Assembly (NCBI GenBank): GCA_020726005.1
Contig: DYTL01000002.1
Location: 1,906-15,381, forward strand
DNA from: Microcaldota archaeon
Lineage (GTDB): Archaea; Micrarchaeota; Micrarchaeia; Anstonellales; Bilamarchaeaceae
DNA: 13,476 bases
Reading direction: 5' to 3'
The first letter of the stretch is position 1. Every line of letters begins with the position of its first letter. The translations under genes were made by a program, and so were the position numbers. This document shows positions 1 to 7,494 of the stretch, piece by piece. Below the pieces are notes generated by a model. That model had not been told where the DNA came from and made no database searches. It saw only the letters and a program-made list of their open reading frames with translations.

Positions 1-43
1 GACTCATTCTCTGAAGAACCCGCGGAAAGCGAAAGCATTTTTT

Positions 44-584
44 CTATTTTTTTTTTCGTTTATGAAGGTTATTTACTAAATTATTCTCGCCTTCTCCAGG
101 AAGCCCTATAAGAAAGCCAGTTGAAACCAAATATCCAATTTTTTGTAAATCCCGTATAAGATTAATTCTATTTTCTAATTTTCTTCCAGGCCGCATTTTC
201 GCATAGAGTTGCTGGTTTATAGTTTCAAATCTTAGAAGCACTGCTCTTGCACCAGCATTATACAATTTTTGATAAGTTTTTATATCTCGTTCGCCGATAC
301 TTAAAAAAACCAATACACCCATTTTTCTTATTTTACTGACAATGCGCGCAAGCATTTCTTTTGTATGTATATCTTTTCATATTTTTCGTTGCGCGTATTC
401 CGCAATAAAGGCAATTCATTCCACAATGATTAGAAAATTCTATTATACCATGCACACAACAGGAATTTTTAAGTTCTTTTCTTCGGATAGCATTTGCGTA
501 TGCACGCAATGCTTCTGCATCATTTCCTTTCATTAAAATCAAGAATTTCATTTCTTCTTTACTTATTAGTCTGCGGTTTTTTTC
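44..584 (-). pseudogene. hydE: HydE-type radical SAM maturase, frameshifted, internally deleted and truncated
   Basis: Remnant of a radical SAM protein best matching HydE, which helps build the [FeFe]-hydrogenase H-cluster. The first frame (584 to 333) carries a HydE-like start (RRLISKEEM..), the region before the cluster motif (GIIEFSNHC) and the intact CX3CX2C [4Fe-4S]/SAM motif (CGMNCLYC), then KRYT, then stops. A second frame (ATG at 355, open to 44) resumes with KIRKMGVLVFLSIGERD, LLRFETINQQLYAKMRPG and GLPGEGENNLV. Compared from memory with Thermotoga HydE (about 350 residues), roughly 30 residues between KRYR and the KEIKKMG region are missing at the frame change, and the protein ends at a 10-A run (positions 47-56, minus strand) where HydE would continue for about 150 residues. 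PylB is the main alternative, but the flanking residues fit HydE better. No usable start codon lies before the ATG at 551, so the gene is almost surely dead. Confidence 0.8.
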
Positions 585-655
585 TCACCGAAATAGTCAA
601 TCATTGCCTGATGTCCGTTTATTTCAATTACTTTTCCTGGAATTGCATAGCACAT
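566..655 (-). pseudogene. hypC: HypC hydrogenase maturation chaperone, truncated to 29 codons
   Basis: A short open frame encoding MCYAIPGKVIEINGHQ.., which carries the diagnostic HypC/HupF N-terminus MC(x)A(x)PGKV with the essential Cys2. HypC works with HypD in assembling the Fe(CN)2CO centre of [NiFe]-hydrogenases and is normally about 70-90 residues. Here it stops after GEKKTAD at TAA (566-568), losing more than half the small beta-barrel. A 7-A run (577-583) sits just before the end; one extra A would join this frame directly to the HydE-like frame that follows. A TATA-like element (711-720) and a weak AAAGGAT (about 667-673) lie upstream, so the peptide may still be expressed. The HypC identity rests on the N-terminal motif; the pseudogene call is inference from length. 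Confidence 0.65.
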
Positions 656-754
656 AAAAATTAATATCCTTTAGCACCATTTTCTTCTATTTTTAATTCG
701 TATTCAAAAACTTTTTAAAGATTAGTGCTTTATTTCGGTCGCACTGTTACGTTA
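656..754 (-). promoter_or_regulatory. Spacer with TATA-like element before the hypC/hydE remnants
   Basis: This 99-base gap between the carbonic anhydrase stop and the hypC remnant contains, on the minus strand, CTTTAAAAAG at 711-720, a plausible archaeal TATA box that would place a transcription start near 690. A weak purine-rich AAAGGAT follows at about 667-673. No RNA gene or open frame is apparent. Confidence 0.35.
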
Positions 755-1420
755 TTAATTTTTTAACGTTTTTATCTGTGTTACCTGCGGTGCCGCTTTT
801 TTTGTATCTACAAAATCTGCGTGTGTCAGACTTTTGTCCGTATTTGTATTCGGTATTATTGTTATCCCGCCGTTACTAATACTATATATCATGCCAATTA
901 TTGTGAGTTTGTTTTTATCTACAAACTCTGCACATATTGGACTCTTCGTCATAATTGTCGTTATTTGTTCTTTTACGTTTTCGATTATCGCATCTCCAAT
1001 ATTTCCGTCCTTTTCTTTCACTTTATTTACGGGTTTTTTTATTTTTTTTAGGATATGTCTAATATTATCTTTATTTGCATGTTCGCATGGACTTGTGTCC
1101 CACACAGCATTTACTGCACCGCATCCCTCGTGTCCAAGTACTACAATAAGAGGTACATGCAAATATTTTACTGCATATTCAATACTTCCAAGTACGTCGT
1201 TACCCACTACATTTCCAGCAATGCGTATAACAAAAAGCTCGCCTATATTTACGTCAAATATAAGTTCTGGAACAACGCGCGAGTCACTGCATGTAACTAT
1301 TATTGCAAATGGTTTTTGTTTGCTCATGCACTCGAAATTCTTTGCACACTGTTGTTGCATTAAATATCTTTCATTTCCTTTCAAAAGTTTTCCCAATTCA
1401 TTATCCATATCATTATCCAT
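755..1420 (-). CDS. Beta-class carbonic anhydrase
   Basis: Interconverts CO2 and bicarbonate with a cysteine-bound zinc. The 221-residue protein carries the complete beta-class active site: CSDSR at 44-48 (zinc ligand C44 and the D46/R48 dyad) and GHEGCGAV at 96-103 (zinc ligands H97 and C100), with the family block GELFVIRIAGN (60-70) between them. No signal peptide is seen, so it should be cytoplasmic. Length is normal for the class. The ATG at 1420 is chosen because GGGTGAGA lies at 1423-1430, an excellent archaeal ribosome binding site; the in-frame Met at residue 5 lacks such spacing. It lies upstream of the hypC/hydE remnants on the same strand; a link through CO2 supply to HypC/HypD is conceivable but unproven. 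It looks intact, unlike those neighbours. Confidence 0.95.
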   Translation of the reverse strand: MDNDMDNELGKLLKGNERYLMQQQCAKNFECMSKQKPFAIIVTCSDSRVVPELIFDVNIGELFVIRIAGNVVGNDVLGSIEYAVKYLHVPLIVVLGHEGCGAVNAVWDTSPCEHANKDNIRHILKKIKKPVNKVKEKDGNIGDAIIENVKEQITTIMTKSPICAEFVDKNKLTIIGMIYSISNGGITIIPNTNTDKSLTHADFVDTKKAAPQVTQIKTLKN

Positions 1421-1422
1421 AT

Positions 1423-1458
1423 TCTCACCCTTTTTATATTAAACTTATCCTTTTATAA
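1423..1458 (-). promoter_or_regulatory. TATA box and ribosome binding site of carbonic anhydrase gene
   Basis: On the minus strand TTATAAAA occurs at 1451-1458, followed by GGGTGAGA at 1423-1430 just before the ATG at 1420. The TATA-to-start distance of about 35 bases implies a very short leader that just carries the ribosome binding site. Confidence 0.55.
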
Positions 1459-1466
1459 TAATTTTT

Positions 1467-2075
1467 TTATTTTGTGAGCGAAGAAAGCATTTCATACACG
1501 CGCGCACTATCTGCTTCTTTTATTACAAAAAGAGTATCAGTATACGAAGAAATAAATTCACTTACATTTATACCTTCTGTGGCAAGCATATGTAATATAG
1601 TTGAAATTACTCCAGGAGTGTTCTCTATATCCGGTGTGCTTGAAAGAATGAAAAGATTAAGATCTTCTTCAATTGAAATAATATTTTTTGAGGAAAGTTC
1701 AGTTAATTTGTTCACTTCTCGTTGCTCTGCTATGTATGTATAAAAATTGCCGCTCTTTACTGATGAAATTGAATTAATTTTAAGTTGTACATTTGAAATT
1801 AGCACAACTACTTTATTTTTTATTGAAATATTTGTATTTTTAAGAATTTTTAGTACTTTACTTTCCATATCATTTTCTTTTTTGCGTATTTTCGTACTAA
1901 GTCGCATGAGTGCGGCCTTTACTGCGTAAAAATTAGATTGCGCGCCGAACATTTCGTTTGAAAGTTTTCTCGCCAAGCAACTATAGTTCACAAAATCGTA
2001 TTTAAGCATTTCTTTTATAAACGGTCTTCTTTTCACATATAGCCATACAAGTTCACTTGTTTTTTCCAATGCCAT
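1467..2075 (-). CDS. HTH and ACT-domain protein, putative amino-acid-responsive regulator
   Basis: A 202-residue protein with a helical N-terminal half (about 8-80), including a helix-turn-helix-like stretch (FVNYSCLARKLSNEMFG, 28-44), and a C-terminal ACT domain (about 140-200). The ACT signature is TPGVISTILHMLATEGINV (153-171), the aspartokinase-like segment that begins beta-alpha-beta, followed by DTLFVIKEADS. The middle (86-140) may hold a second, degenerate ACT unit. ACT domains usually bind amino acids allosterically. The architecture recalls the archaeal family described as a predicted regulator of amino acid metabolism (COG2150, recalled rather than searched). No enzyme domain is present. 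The start is supported by a TATA box exactly placed for a leaderless transcript. It is a single-gene unit between the secretion-like operon and carbonic anhydrase. Confidence 0.75.
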   Translation of the reverse strand: MALEKTSELVWLYVKRRPFIKEMLKYDFVNYSCLARKLSNEMFGAQSNFYAVKAALMRLSTKIRKKENDMESKVLKILKNTNISIKNKVVVLISNVQLKINSISSVKSGNFYTYIAEQREVNKLTELSSKNIISIEEDLNLFILSSTPDIENTPGVISTILHMLATEGINVSEFISSYTDTLFVIKEADSARVYEMLSSLTK

Positions 2076-2095
2076 ATCAAAAATATACTGTTGAA

Positions 2096-2106
2096 TATTT
2101 ATAAAG
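2096..2106 (-). promoter_or_regulatory. TATA box for leaderless ACT-protein transcript
   Basis: CTTTATAAATA on the minus strand is a near-consensus archaeal TATA box centred about 26 bases before the ATG at 2075. No ribosome binding site lies between, so transcription should begin at or beside the start codon. Confidence 0.65.
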
Positions 2107-2127
2107 TTTGTTACGTATTTGTCCCAA

Positions 2128-2168
2128 ACAAAACAAAAAAGTATTTTTTCGTGCGTATTAATAAAAAA
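2128..2168 (-). terminator. T-run terminator after the five-gene membrane operon
   Basis: Directly after the TAG of the 848-residue protein the minus strand has GGGTTTTTTATT (T6 at 2163-2168), then further T-runs including T6 at 2135-2140. Oligo-T tracts without a hairpin suit intrinsic archaeal termination, and the next TATA box begins just beyond. Confidence 0.5.
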
Positions 2169-2175
2169 CCCACGA

Positions 2176-4722
2176 CTAAATTCCTTTCATTTCCTTAAGC
2201 ATTTTCTTCAATTCATTTATAGTAAGTGGAGTTAGCGAACCTGCCATTATTTCTAATTTTATCAGTCCACTAGTTTCAGAAGCCGAGTTTATAGTATCTT
2301 CAAAATTCTTTTTTGCTTCCCAATTCTCAAAGAGCAAAACAGCAATGCCTTTTTGCATCATTTTTAATGCGAGTACAAGTTTCTCTTCTCTCTTTTTAGG
2401 TGAATCCATAATGTAAACAAAAATATCCTGGCCAAGCACTTTTAAGTTTATGTCGTAATCCGGGCTTTCTCCTAATTTGCTGAAAGGTATTGCATCGTTT
2501 ATACATATATCCCTTATTTTTCTATGAATTGCTAACTGAATAATATTTTTTCCAGAATCGGCTTCCCATTTTACAAGCCCATAATACTCAAGCGCGCTTT
2601 TAGTATATCCTTTGTTCTGTAGTTCCTCAAGAATATATTCAAGATTGTAGTCGCTTATGAAAATCGGTTTGTTCTGGTAAATTATTTTCCTGAATCCTTT
2701 TTTTATTTCATCGAGCGTAAGAGGAGTATTCTTCCATCGATAATCTTCATTTACCTTTTCAAATATGTTAAGTACAGAATCTCTTTTTATTGGAATTTTC
2801 ATGCTTGTAAGCGGAGGGAAATCCGGAATATCTAAAGAATATTCGGTTTTTTGCATGAGTGCAGCAAGGGATGGAGCAACAAGAACAATAATAAGTATAA
2901 GCGCACCACCAATTAAATAAAACGGATTTTCATAGAATTGTGGTGGTGGAACCACTTTTGTAAGAATAATTTGTTTTTTTATATTATTGAATTCAAATTC
3001 AAACGTGTGATTACCAGCAGAGAATACACCGCCAGTATAGTTACGTAAGTCCACTTCAAATACAAATGCATCTGAATATGCAAACTTATATTTTCCATCT
3101 ACTATTATTGAGAGTTTTTTTATTGGAACTATTTGATTATTAGCATATGCCGAAAAATTAAACCTTCCTTGTTCATAATTAGCTGATACTTCCTTAAAAA
3201 TAACATCACTGATATCCAATATAGATTGCGCATAATTATTACCTACATTATCCACTATCGATGCAAGGTATATACCTTTATCTAAATTTAATCGTACTGA
3301 AAATTGGTTTCCTTGTAATTCTCCATCATCTCCTGGGCCAGAAGATATTGAATAATTAGGCTGCATTTCTTTTCCGTAAACGTCAGTTATTGAAAAGAAT
3401 AAATTGCGTTTACTTATATTAGTTTCATTGAATTTAATTCTAAATTTGATATTTTCGTTAGCAATAGTACCTAAATCTATTTTGAGTATATTAGTGAGAT
3501 AAAAAAGGCCTCCTTTTACATTTGCACGCGGATAAACCATAATTAGTTTCTCGGTCTTATTTTTCGCATTCGCTGCTGTTATACGTATAATTATGTTCTT
3601 TTTTGATTCGGTAAATGGAGTGGATAAAAAAAATGAGTATGCGCTCGTATTTTTCTTAAGCGTGGTGTTTATAACTATTTCTGACTCAGGAAGCATCCAT
3701 TTCATCTCACTGATTATTTTTTCTATATCTTGTGCTGCTAAAATTGCATTTTTGATGCCGTTTTTATTCCAACCACTATCTAAGGTTTGAGGTACAAACA
3801 ATATTGTGCCATTTGAAACGGTGCAGCTACTTATTATTCCATATAAAAGATTGCTTTCTAAATCTGATTGAAACACACGATAAAGAGAAGGATTAATACT
3901 AAGGTTTCCATCAGAACTCATGCTTGTTTCTTTAAAACTGAATACTTTTTTAATGCTTGAATTAGGCGGAATTGTTGTTAGAATTCCATTTTCGGCTATA
4001 CTGTAATCTTCAAATCCCTGTCCAATATATATTATGTTTACTCCACGTTGAAGCAGATTTAACAGATTCGCACCACCTGGCTGAACCATTTTTTCAGGTA
4101 TGCGGCCACTTGGAATTATAAGCAATGCGCCACTTGGAAGTGTATTTATTTGCTCAAGCGAAATTTCATTCATTACTAAATTCTTAGAGGCAAGCTGCTT
4201 CTTAAGCAAAAGCTTGAATTGTGGATAAATAGATGCATCTTCCATTTTACTTGTCAAAAGGAATATTTGATTGGGTATATGAGTAGTATAAGTTGCTGTA
4301 GAGATTACTAATGAATCTGCATCAAAAGCCGAATAATTTAGTTTATAATATGCAATACGTTTGTTATCAGCAAAACCACCTATGGATGCGATACCACTTT
4401 CAGTTATTGCAATATTCAATTCAGGTTGTGCAAGGATTTCTGAAGTGATAGCTAAACGTGACTCACCTGATGAAAATAAACTCGTAATAATTAATATGAA
4501 AATAATAAATCCTACAATTGCTACTGTGGTCGGAACAATGAAGTTCTTTTTATATAATCCATTTCCCTGGTTTTTCGGAAAAACGTTCTTACGTATTTCA
4601 TCTATCATACGATCTATAAGTCTTTTTTCAATTATCTTAAATTTTTTCTTATTAAAATATTTTTTGCGCAACTCAAACATATATGATTGCTTTTTTATTA
4701 TTATTTTCTTTATTTCCTGCAT
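2176..4722 (-). CDS. Large two-TM surface protein of the VirB4-type operon, function unknown
   Basis: 848 residues, last gene of the operon. Visible order: basic cytoplasmic N-terminus (1-60); TM helix 61-83; extracytoplasmic region 84-600; TM helix 601-622; cytoplasmic tail 623-848. The outer region starts with an alpha/beta pattern (about 152-240: QIFLLTS, GALLIIPSG, GVNIIYIGQGF) resembling a Rossmann or glutamine-amidotransferase-like fold without an obvious catalytic Cys. It ends with an Ig-like beta domain (about 520-590). About 13 N-X-S/T sequons lie outside, suggesting N-glycosylation. The tail has a helical, winged-helix-like part (about 665-725) and a final alpha/beta domain (DIFVYIMDS, GIAVLLFENW). 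ATG at 4722 follows GGAG at about 4731-4734. Context suggests it is the exterior or scaffold component coupled to the VirB4-like motor; no family is recognised. Confidence 0.75.
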   Translation of the reverse strand: MQEIKKIIIKKQSYMFELRKKYFNKKKFKIIEKRLIDRMIDEIRKNVFPKNQGNGLYKKNFIVPTTVAIVGFIIFILIITSLFSSGESRLAITSEILAQPELNIAITESGIASIGGFADNKRIAYYKLNYSAFDADSLVISTATYTTHIPNQIFLLTSKMEDASIYPQFKLLLKKQLASKNLVMNEISLEQINTLPSGALLIIPSGRIPEKMVQPGGANLLNLLQRGVNIIYIGQGFEDYSIAENGILTTIPPNSSIKKVFSFKETSMSSDGNLSINPSLYRVFQSDLESNLLYGIISSCTVSNGTILFVPQTLDSGWNKNGIKNAILAAQDIEKIISEMKWMLPESEIVINTTLKKNTSAYSFFLSTPFTESKKNIIIRITAANAKNKTEKLIMVYPRANVKGGLFYLTNILKIDLGTIANENIKFRIKFNETNISKRNLFFSITDVYGKEMQPNYSISSGPGDDGELQGNQFSVRLNLDKGIYLASIVDNVGNNYAQSILDISDVIFKEVSANYEQGRFNFSAYANNQIVPIKKLSIIVDGKYKFAYSDAFVFEVDLRNYTGGVFSAGNHTFEFEFNNIKKQIILTKVVPPPQFYENPFYLIGGALILIIVLVAPSLAALMQKTEYSLDIPDFPPLTSMKIPIKRDSVLNIFEKVNEDYRWKNTPLTLDEIKKGFRKIIYQNKPIFISDYNLEYILEELQNKGYTKSALEYYGLVKWEADSGKNIIQLAIHRKIRDICINDAIPFSKLGESPDYDINLKVLGQDIFVYIMDSPKKREEKLVLALKMMQKGIAVLLFENWEAKKNFEDTINSASETSGLIKLEIMAGSLTPLTINELKKMLKEMKGI

Positions 4723-4761
4723 GCATTTCTCCTTTATTTAGTTTTTTTATTTGAAAAAAAA

Positions 4762-5493
4762 TTATTGGATTGGTTGCACATGCCCTTCCTTTACTAATGC
4801 ATTTAGCATCTCCTCTGTTCTAGTTTCCGGAACCTTATAAAATTTTGAAAAATCTGAAATGTTTATCTCATTTGTGTGTTCAAAAATCCATTCCTGAAGT
4901 TTCTCTTTGAGCGTTTCATCGCTCATAGTTTCAAGCTGCCTAAGGCGTAATGAAAGTTCATCATTTTTAGTTTTTAGTTCGTAATTCTGCCTGTTAAGAG
5001 TACTTGATTCTTGTTGGATACGTTTGAAGCGTCTGGATATATCTTCATAATCTTTCTTTAGATTATCATAATTGACATATAACTTATTATAATCTAAACT
5101 AACAAAATCGTTCATTTCTTTGAGCATCACATCTAAAAGCTGGTAAATCGCTGTTGGTTCTATTGAATATGCTGAACCAAGCGTAGTAAGGAGATTGAGA
5201 AAGTTCCGCACGATATCTAACTTTCTCTTTTTTGGTGCAACATTAATCGGAATTGAATACATAACTTCTATATTATCGTTCCTGAATTTGAAAAGCGCGA
5301 AAATATACGGGTTTTTTTCTATATCTCTGCTTTCTATATACGCTGCATTTACGCAATTCTTCTCAGATACTACATCCATAAAAGAAATAGTACGAAGTTT
5401 TGAATCAACGTCCTTTAAACTACTTGTAAGTTTTGCAAAAATTTTAAATCCGTCTACATGCGGAGTTTCTGAAGTTTTTTTTTCTTCTGCCAT
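4762..5493 (-). CDS. Coiled-coil protein with C-terminal winged-helix-like domain
   Basis: 243 residues, soluble. The N-terminal globular part (about 10-130) mixes strands and helices (ISFMDVV, NPYIFALFKF, NIEVMYSIPINV). A long heptad-like coiled coil follows (about 136-195, rich in K, E, R, Q, L). The last 45 residues (196-243) look like a winged helix: DFSKFYKVPETRTEEMLNAL, then KEGHVQ. ATG at 5493 is preferred over the GTG three codons upstream because GGTGAT at 5498-5503 sits at correct spacing for the ATG and overlaps the GTG. It lies between the zinc-ribbon membrane gene and the 848-residue surface protein, 25-39 bases from each. A cytoplasmic linker or adaptor between motor and membrane parts is a reasonable inference; the family is not recognised. 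Confidence 0.75.
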   Translation of the reverse strand: MAEEKKTSETPHVDGFKIFAKLTSSLKDVDSKLRTISFMDVVSEKNCVNAAYIESRDIEKNPYIFALFKFRNDNIEVMYSIPINVAPKKRKLDIVRNFLNLLTTLGSAYSIEPTAIYQLLDVMLKEMNDFVSLDYNKLYVNYDNLKKDYEDISRRFKRIQQESSTLNRQNYELKTKNDELSLRLRQLETMSDETLKEKLQEWIFEHTNEINISDFSKFYKVPETRTEEMLNALVKEGHVQPIQ

Positions 5494-5518
5494 ATCTATC
5501 ACCTATCATTTGTTGATT

Positions 5519-5911
5519 TCATGACTGTAGGTGCTTCTCCTCTTTATACAATTGTGGACTTTCAATGGGCGGAGTTGCATAATTAAGAATTGCAAGCGCA
5601 GAAATCATTAATCCCAAAAATAGAGATATAAAGAACAACACTATACTAAATTTTCCATTGATGAGCTGGAATCCATTTATTATTATGAATATTACCGCGG
5701 CTATTGCAACATAGAACACAAGGTTCTTCTCAAATTTCTTCCGTTTCTCCTTATAGCTAGGTAAACAATCTTCGCATACATATAGTTCATTGTTTTTTGC
5801 AATTTTTAATTTTTGTTTTACTGCGCGTATTGTTTTTATTATTGCATCATCGCGTACCTTGCAAGCATTCCCTGTTGGCTCTTTCTCGCAAATTATACAT
5901 ATTTTTACCAT
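5519..5911 (-). CDS. Zinc-ribbon protein with two TM helices
   Basis: 130 residues. A CX2C pair at C5/C8 and another at C46/C49 (VCEDC) form a likely treble-clef or zinc-ribbon unit with a 37-residue helical insert containing one more Cys (C17). Two TM helices follow (about 64-80 and 88-109) joined by a tight turn, then a short polar tail, so both ends face the cytoplasm. ATG at 5911 starts four bases after the stop of the VirB4-like ATPase gene, implying translational coupling. Position within the operon suggests a small membrane partner of the ATPase. Two-TM proteins such as VirB3 are common in type IV secretion complexes, but a zinc ribbon is not typical, so no homology is claimed. Confidence 0.75.
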   Translation of the reverse strand: MVKICIICEKEPTGNACKVRDDAIIKTIRAVKQKLKIAKNNELYVCEDCLPSYKEKRKKFEKNLVFYVAIAAVIFIIINGFQLINGKFSIVLFFISLFLGLMISALAILNYATPPIESPQLYKEEKHLQS

Positions 5912-5915
5912 CTAA

Positions 5916-7493
5916 TCATTCCTCTTCTATGATTACTTGAGTAACATCTCTACTTCCTAAATCTTCCTTTTTATAGTCCGCTTTAGTGAAAATGTTAATT
6001 ATCGTACTGTCGTCCATGTTTATATCCTTAAGAAATGTGCTTATATTATTTCTGCTTATACCGAAACGTTCAAGCAAGATTATAAACGAAACCACGTCTA
6101 AATGCCTATTCTTTTTTTCAAATAGTTTTGAAATTTCTTCTATACGCTCTTCACTAAGACCATAAGATCTCATCTTTTTCCTTAAGTCTTCTTTTGGAAA
6201 CGAAATACTTTTTGGCATGTTTACATCCCTCTTTTGCTGAATTGTTAATACATTTTCTAAATTAAGGAAATATTCCTTTAGTGGTTCTTCGCCTTCTATT
6301 TTGTCTAAAAGAAATGTGCTTGGGTATTGCGCTGCTGAATGAAATGCCATATTTACTGCGGCTTGTCCGACCCCAAATTTTGCAATTTCATTCCTCATAA
6401 ATTGGCTGAAATTGAGTGTATTCTGTAAGTAGTCCAAAAATTTTTCAAACTTTACTTTTAGAATAAATGTTGTTCCAACATTAGAAAATATTGCTTCACT
6501 TATATCCGTAGGATTTTGGCTTGCAACTATAAGTCCGAAATTGTATTTTCTTCCTTCGCGCACTATCATAACTGCATCGCTGCTATCTTCTTTTCCTATT
6601 TTCCAGGCCTCATCTAATACAATAAGAAGTCGAAGTCCTTTTTCCTTCGCCCATCCGCTAATGCGCATTTTTTCTTTCAAAAATTGTAAGATTGAAAGAG
6701 CGCCTAATGCTCTGAACGTTTCATCCGGAAGTCCTGAAAGGTCAAGGTCAACAAGTCCGGATGTGGTAATTTCGTCTAAACTTATTGTACTTTGCTGGGC
6801 AAAAAAATCCTCTCCTGGTTTTATAAACTGTCTAAGTCGATAATTTGCATTTTCTAATTCTGCTGGGAATTCATAAGTACCTAACTTACTCTGCTCTTCC
6901 ATTACATTAACTACATCCTTAAGTGTTGGTGCAATAAGATGTTTTCCTATTTCATCTCGTTGTTCTGTCGCATCCATTTTGAATTTATTTTTTATATATA
7001 CTTTTTCAATTGCCATTTCGGTAAGCCTTTTTTGTTCTGGGTATTGACCTATGTCTGTAAGCAACTCAAGGGTTCGCATTATCTGTTTTATTCTATCGTA
7101 GGGCTTCATTCCGCCCAAATCCAAAAGATTAAGGTATGAACCTTTTCCGAGTGAGATTATCATGCCTCCGGTTTGTTTTACCCAATCCCTATATTCTCCT
7201 GCCCAGTCAATTATAAGTGCATTTGAATTCCAAACAAAGCTTGCGCGCGTAAGAAACGTTTTGATAAAATAGGACTTTCCGCTCCCTGTTATTCCCACTA
7301 TCGCAATATGCGGATTAGTAACGTTCCTATACGACCAATAAAAAGGTACGTGAAATATTCGTGTTCTCCCTACATATATGCCGTTATCTGGATCTTCAAA
7401 TAATACATCTATTGGTGGCTCCGGAGGATGGATAAGTATGTTTCTCCTTGATATCTCGTAATTAGAAACTTTGGATATGTAGACCTTACCCAT
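5916..7493 (-). CDS. VirB4/HerA-type ATPase (motor domain only)
   Basis: 525-residue P-loop ATPase of the FtsK/HerA/VirB4 group. Walker A is GITGSGKS (67-74), preceded by NPHIAIV as in VirB4/TraC proteins; IIDWAGEY (94-101) follows. YLNLLDL (120-126) resembles the VirB4 NPLDL block. Walker B is LLIVLDEA (289-296), the motif with likely arginine finger is VREGRKYNFG (311-320), and the sensor-like ASQNPTD is 324-330. The C-terminus (about 430-525) is a helical extension. No TM helices are seen. The usual VirB4 N-terminal domain is absent; a matching region is in the gene immediately upstream, whose stop is separated from this ATG by one base. GGTGAT precedes the start. Probably a hexameric motor energising a membrane complex; a HerA-like DNA pump is the alternative, but no NurA gene is adjacent. 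Confidence 0.88.
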   Translation of the reverse strand: MGKVYISKVSNYEISRRNILIHPPEPPIDVLFEDPDNGIYVGRTRIFHVPFYWSYRNVTNPHIAIVGITGSGKSYFIKTFLTRASFVWNSNALIIDWAGEYRDWVKQTGGMIISLGKGSYLNLLDLGGMKPYDRIKQIMRTLELLTDIGQYPEQKRLTEMAIEKVYIKNKFKMDATEQRDEIGKHLIAPTLKDVVNVMEEQSKLGTYEFPAELENANYRLRQFIKPGEDFFAQQSTISLDEITTSGLVDLDLSGLPDETFRALGALSILQFLKEKMRISGWAKEKGLRLLIVLDEAWKIGKEDSSDAVMIVREGRKYNFGLIVASQNPTDISEAIFSNVGTTFILKVKFEKFLDYLQNTLNFSQFMRNEIAKFGVGQAAVNMAFHSAAQYPSTFLLDKIEGEEPLKEYFLNLENVLTIQQKRDVNMPKSISFPKEDLRKKMRSYGLSEERIEEISKLFEKKNRHLDVVSFIILLERFGISRNNISTFLKDINMDDSTIINIFTKADYKKEDLGSRDVTQVIIEEE

Positions 7494-7494
7494 T

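Noticed and set aside
1..38. Minus-strand ATG at 38 opening a frame that leaves the window
   Set aside because: Only 12 codons are visible, with no ribosome binding site and no family signal.
1..111. Plus-strand frame open from the left edge with a Ser/Glu-rich start
   Set aside because: It could be the acidic tail of a gene entering from the left, but it runs into the clear HydE remnant on the other strand and the visible part is too short to support.
834..1442. 202-codon plus-strand open frame opposite carbonic anhydrase
   Set aside because: It is antisense to a gene with a complete beta-carbonic anhydrase active site; its hydrophobic product is the expected mirror of AT-rich coding sequence and has no ribosome binding site or family match.
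4361..4741. 126-codon plus-strand open frame opposite the start of the 848-residue gene
   Set aside because: It is a mirror of the real TM-containing N-terminus, with no promoter, partner or recognisable motif.
5494..5502. GTG start for the coiled-coil protein
   Set aside because: The GTG lies inside the GGTGAT ribosome binding site that serves the ATG at 5493.
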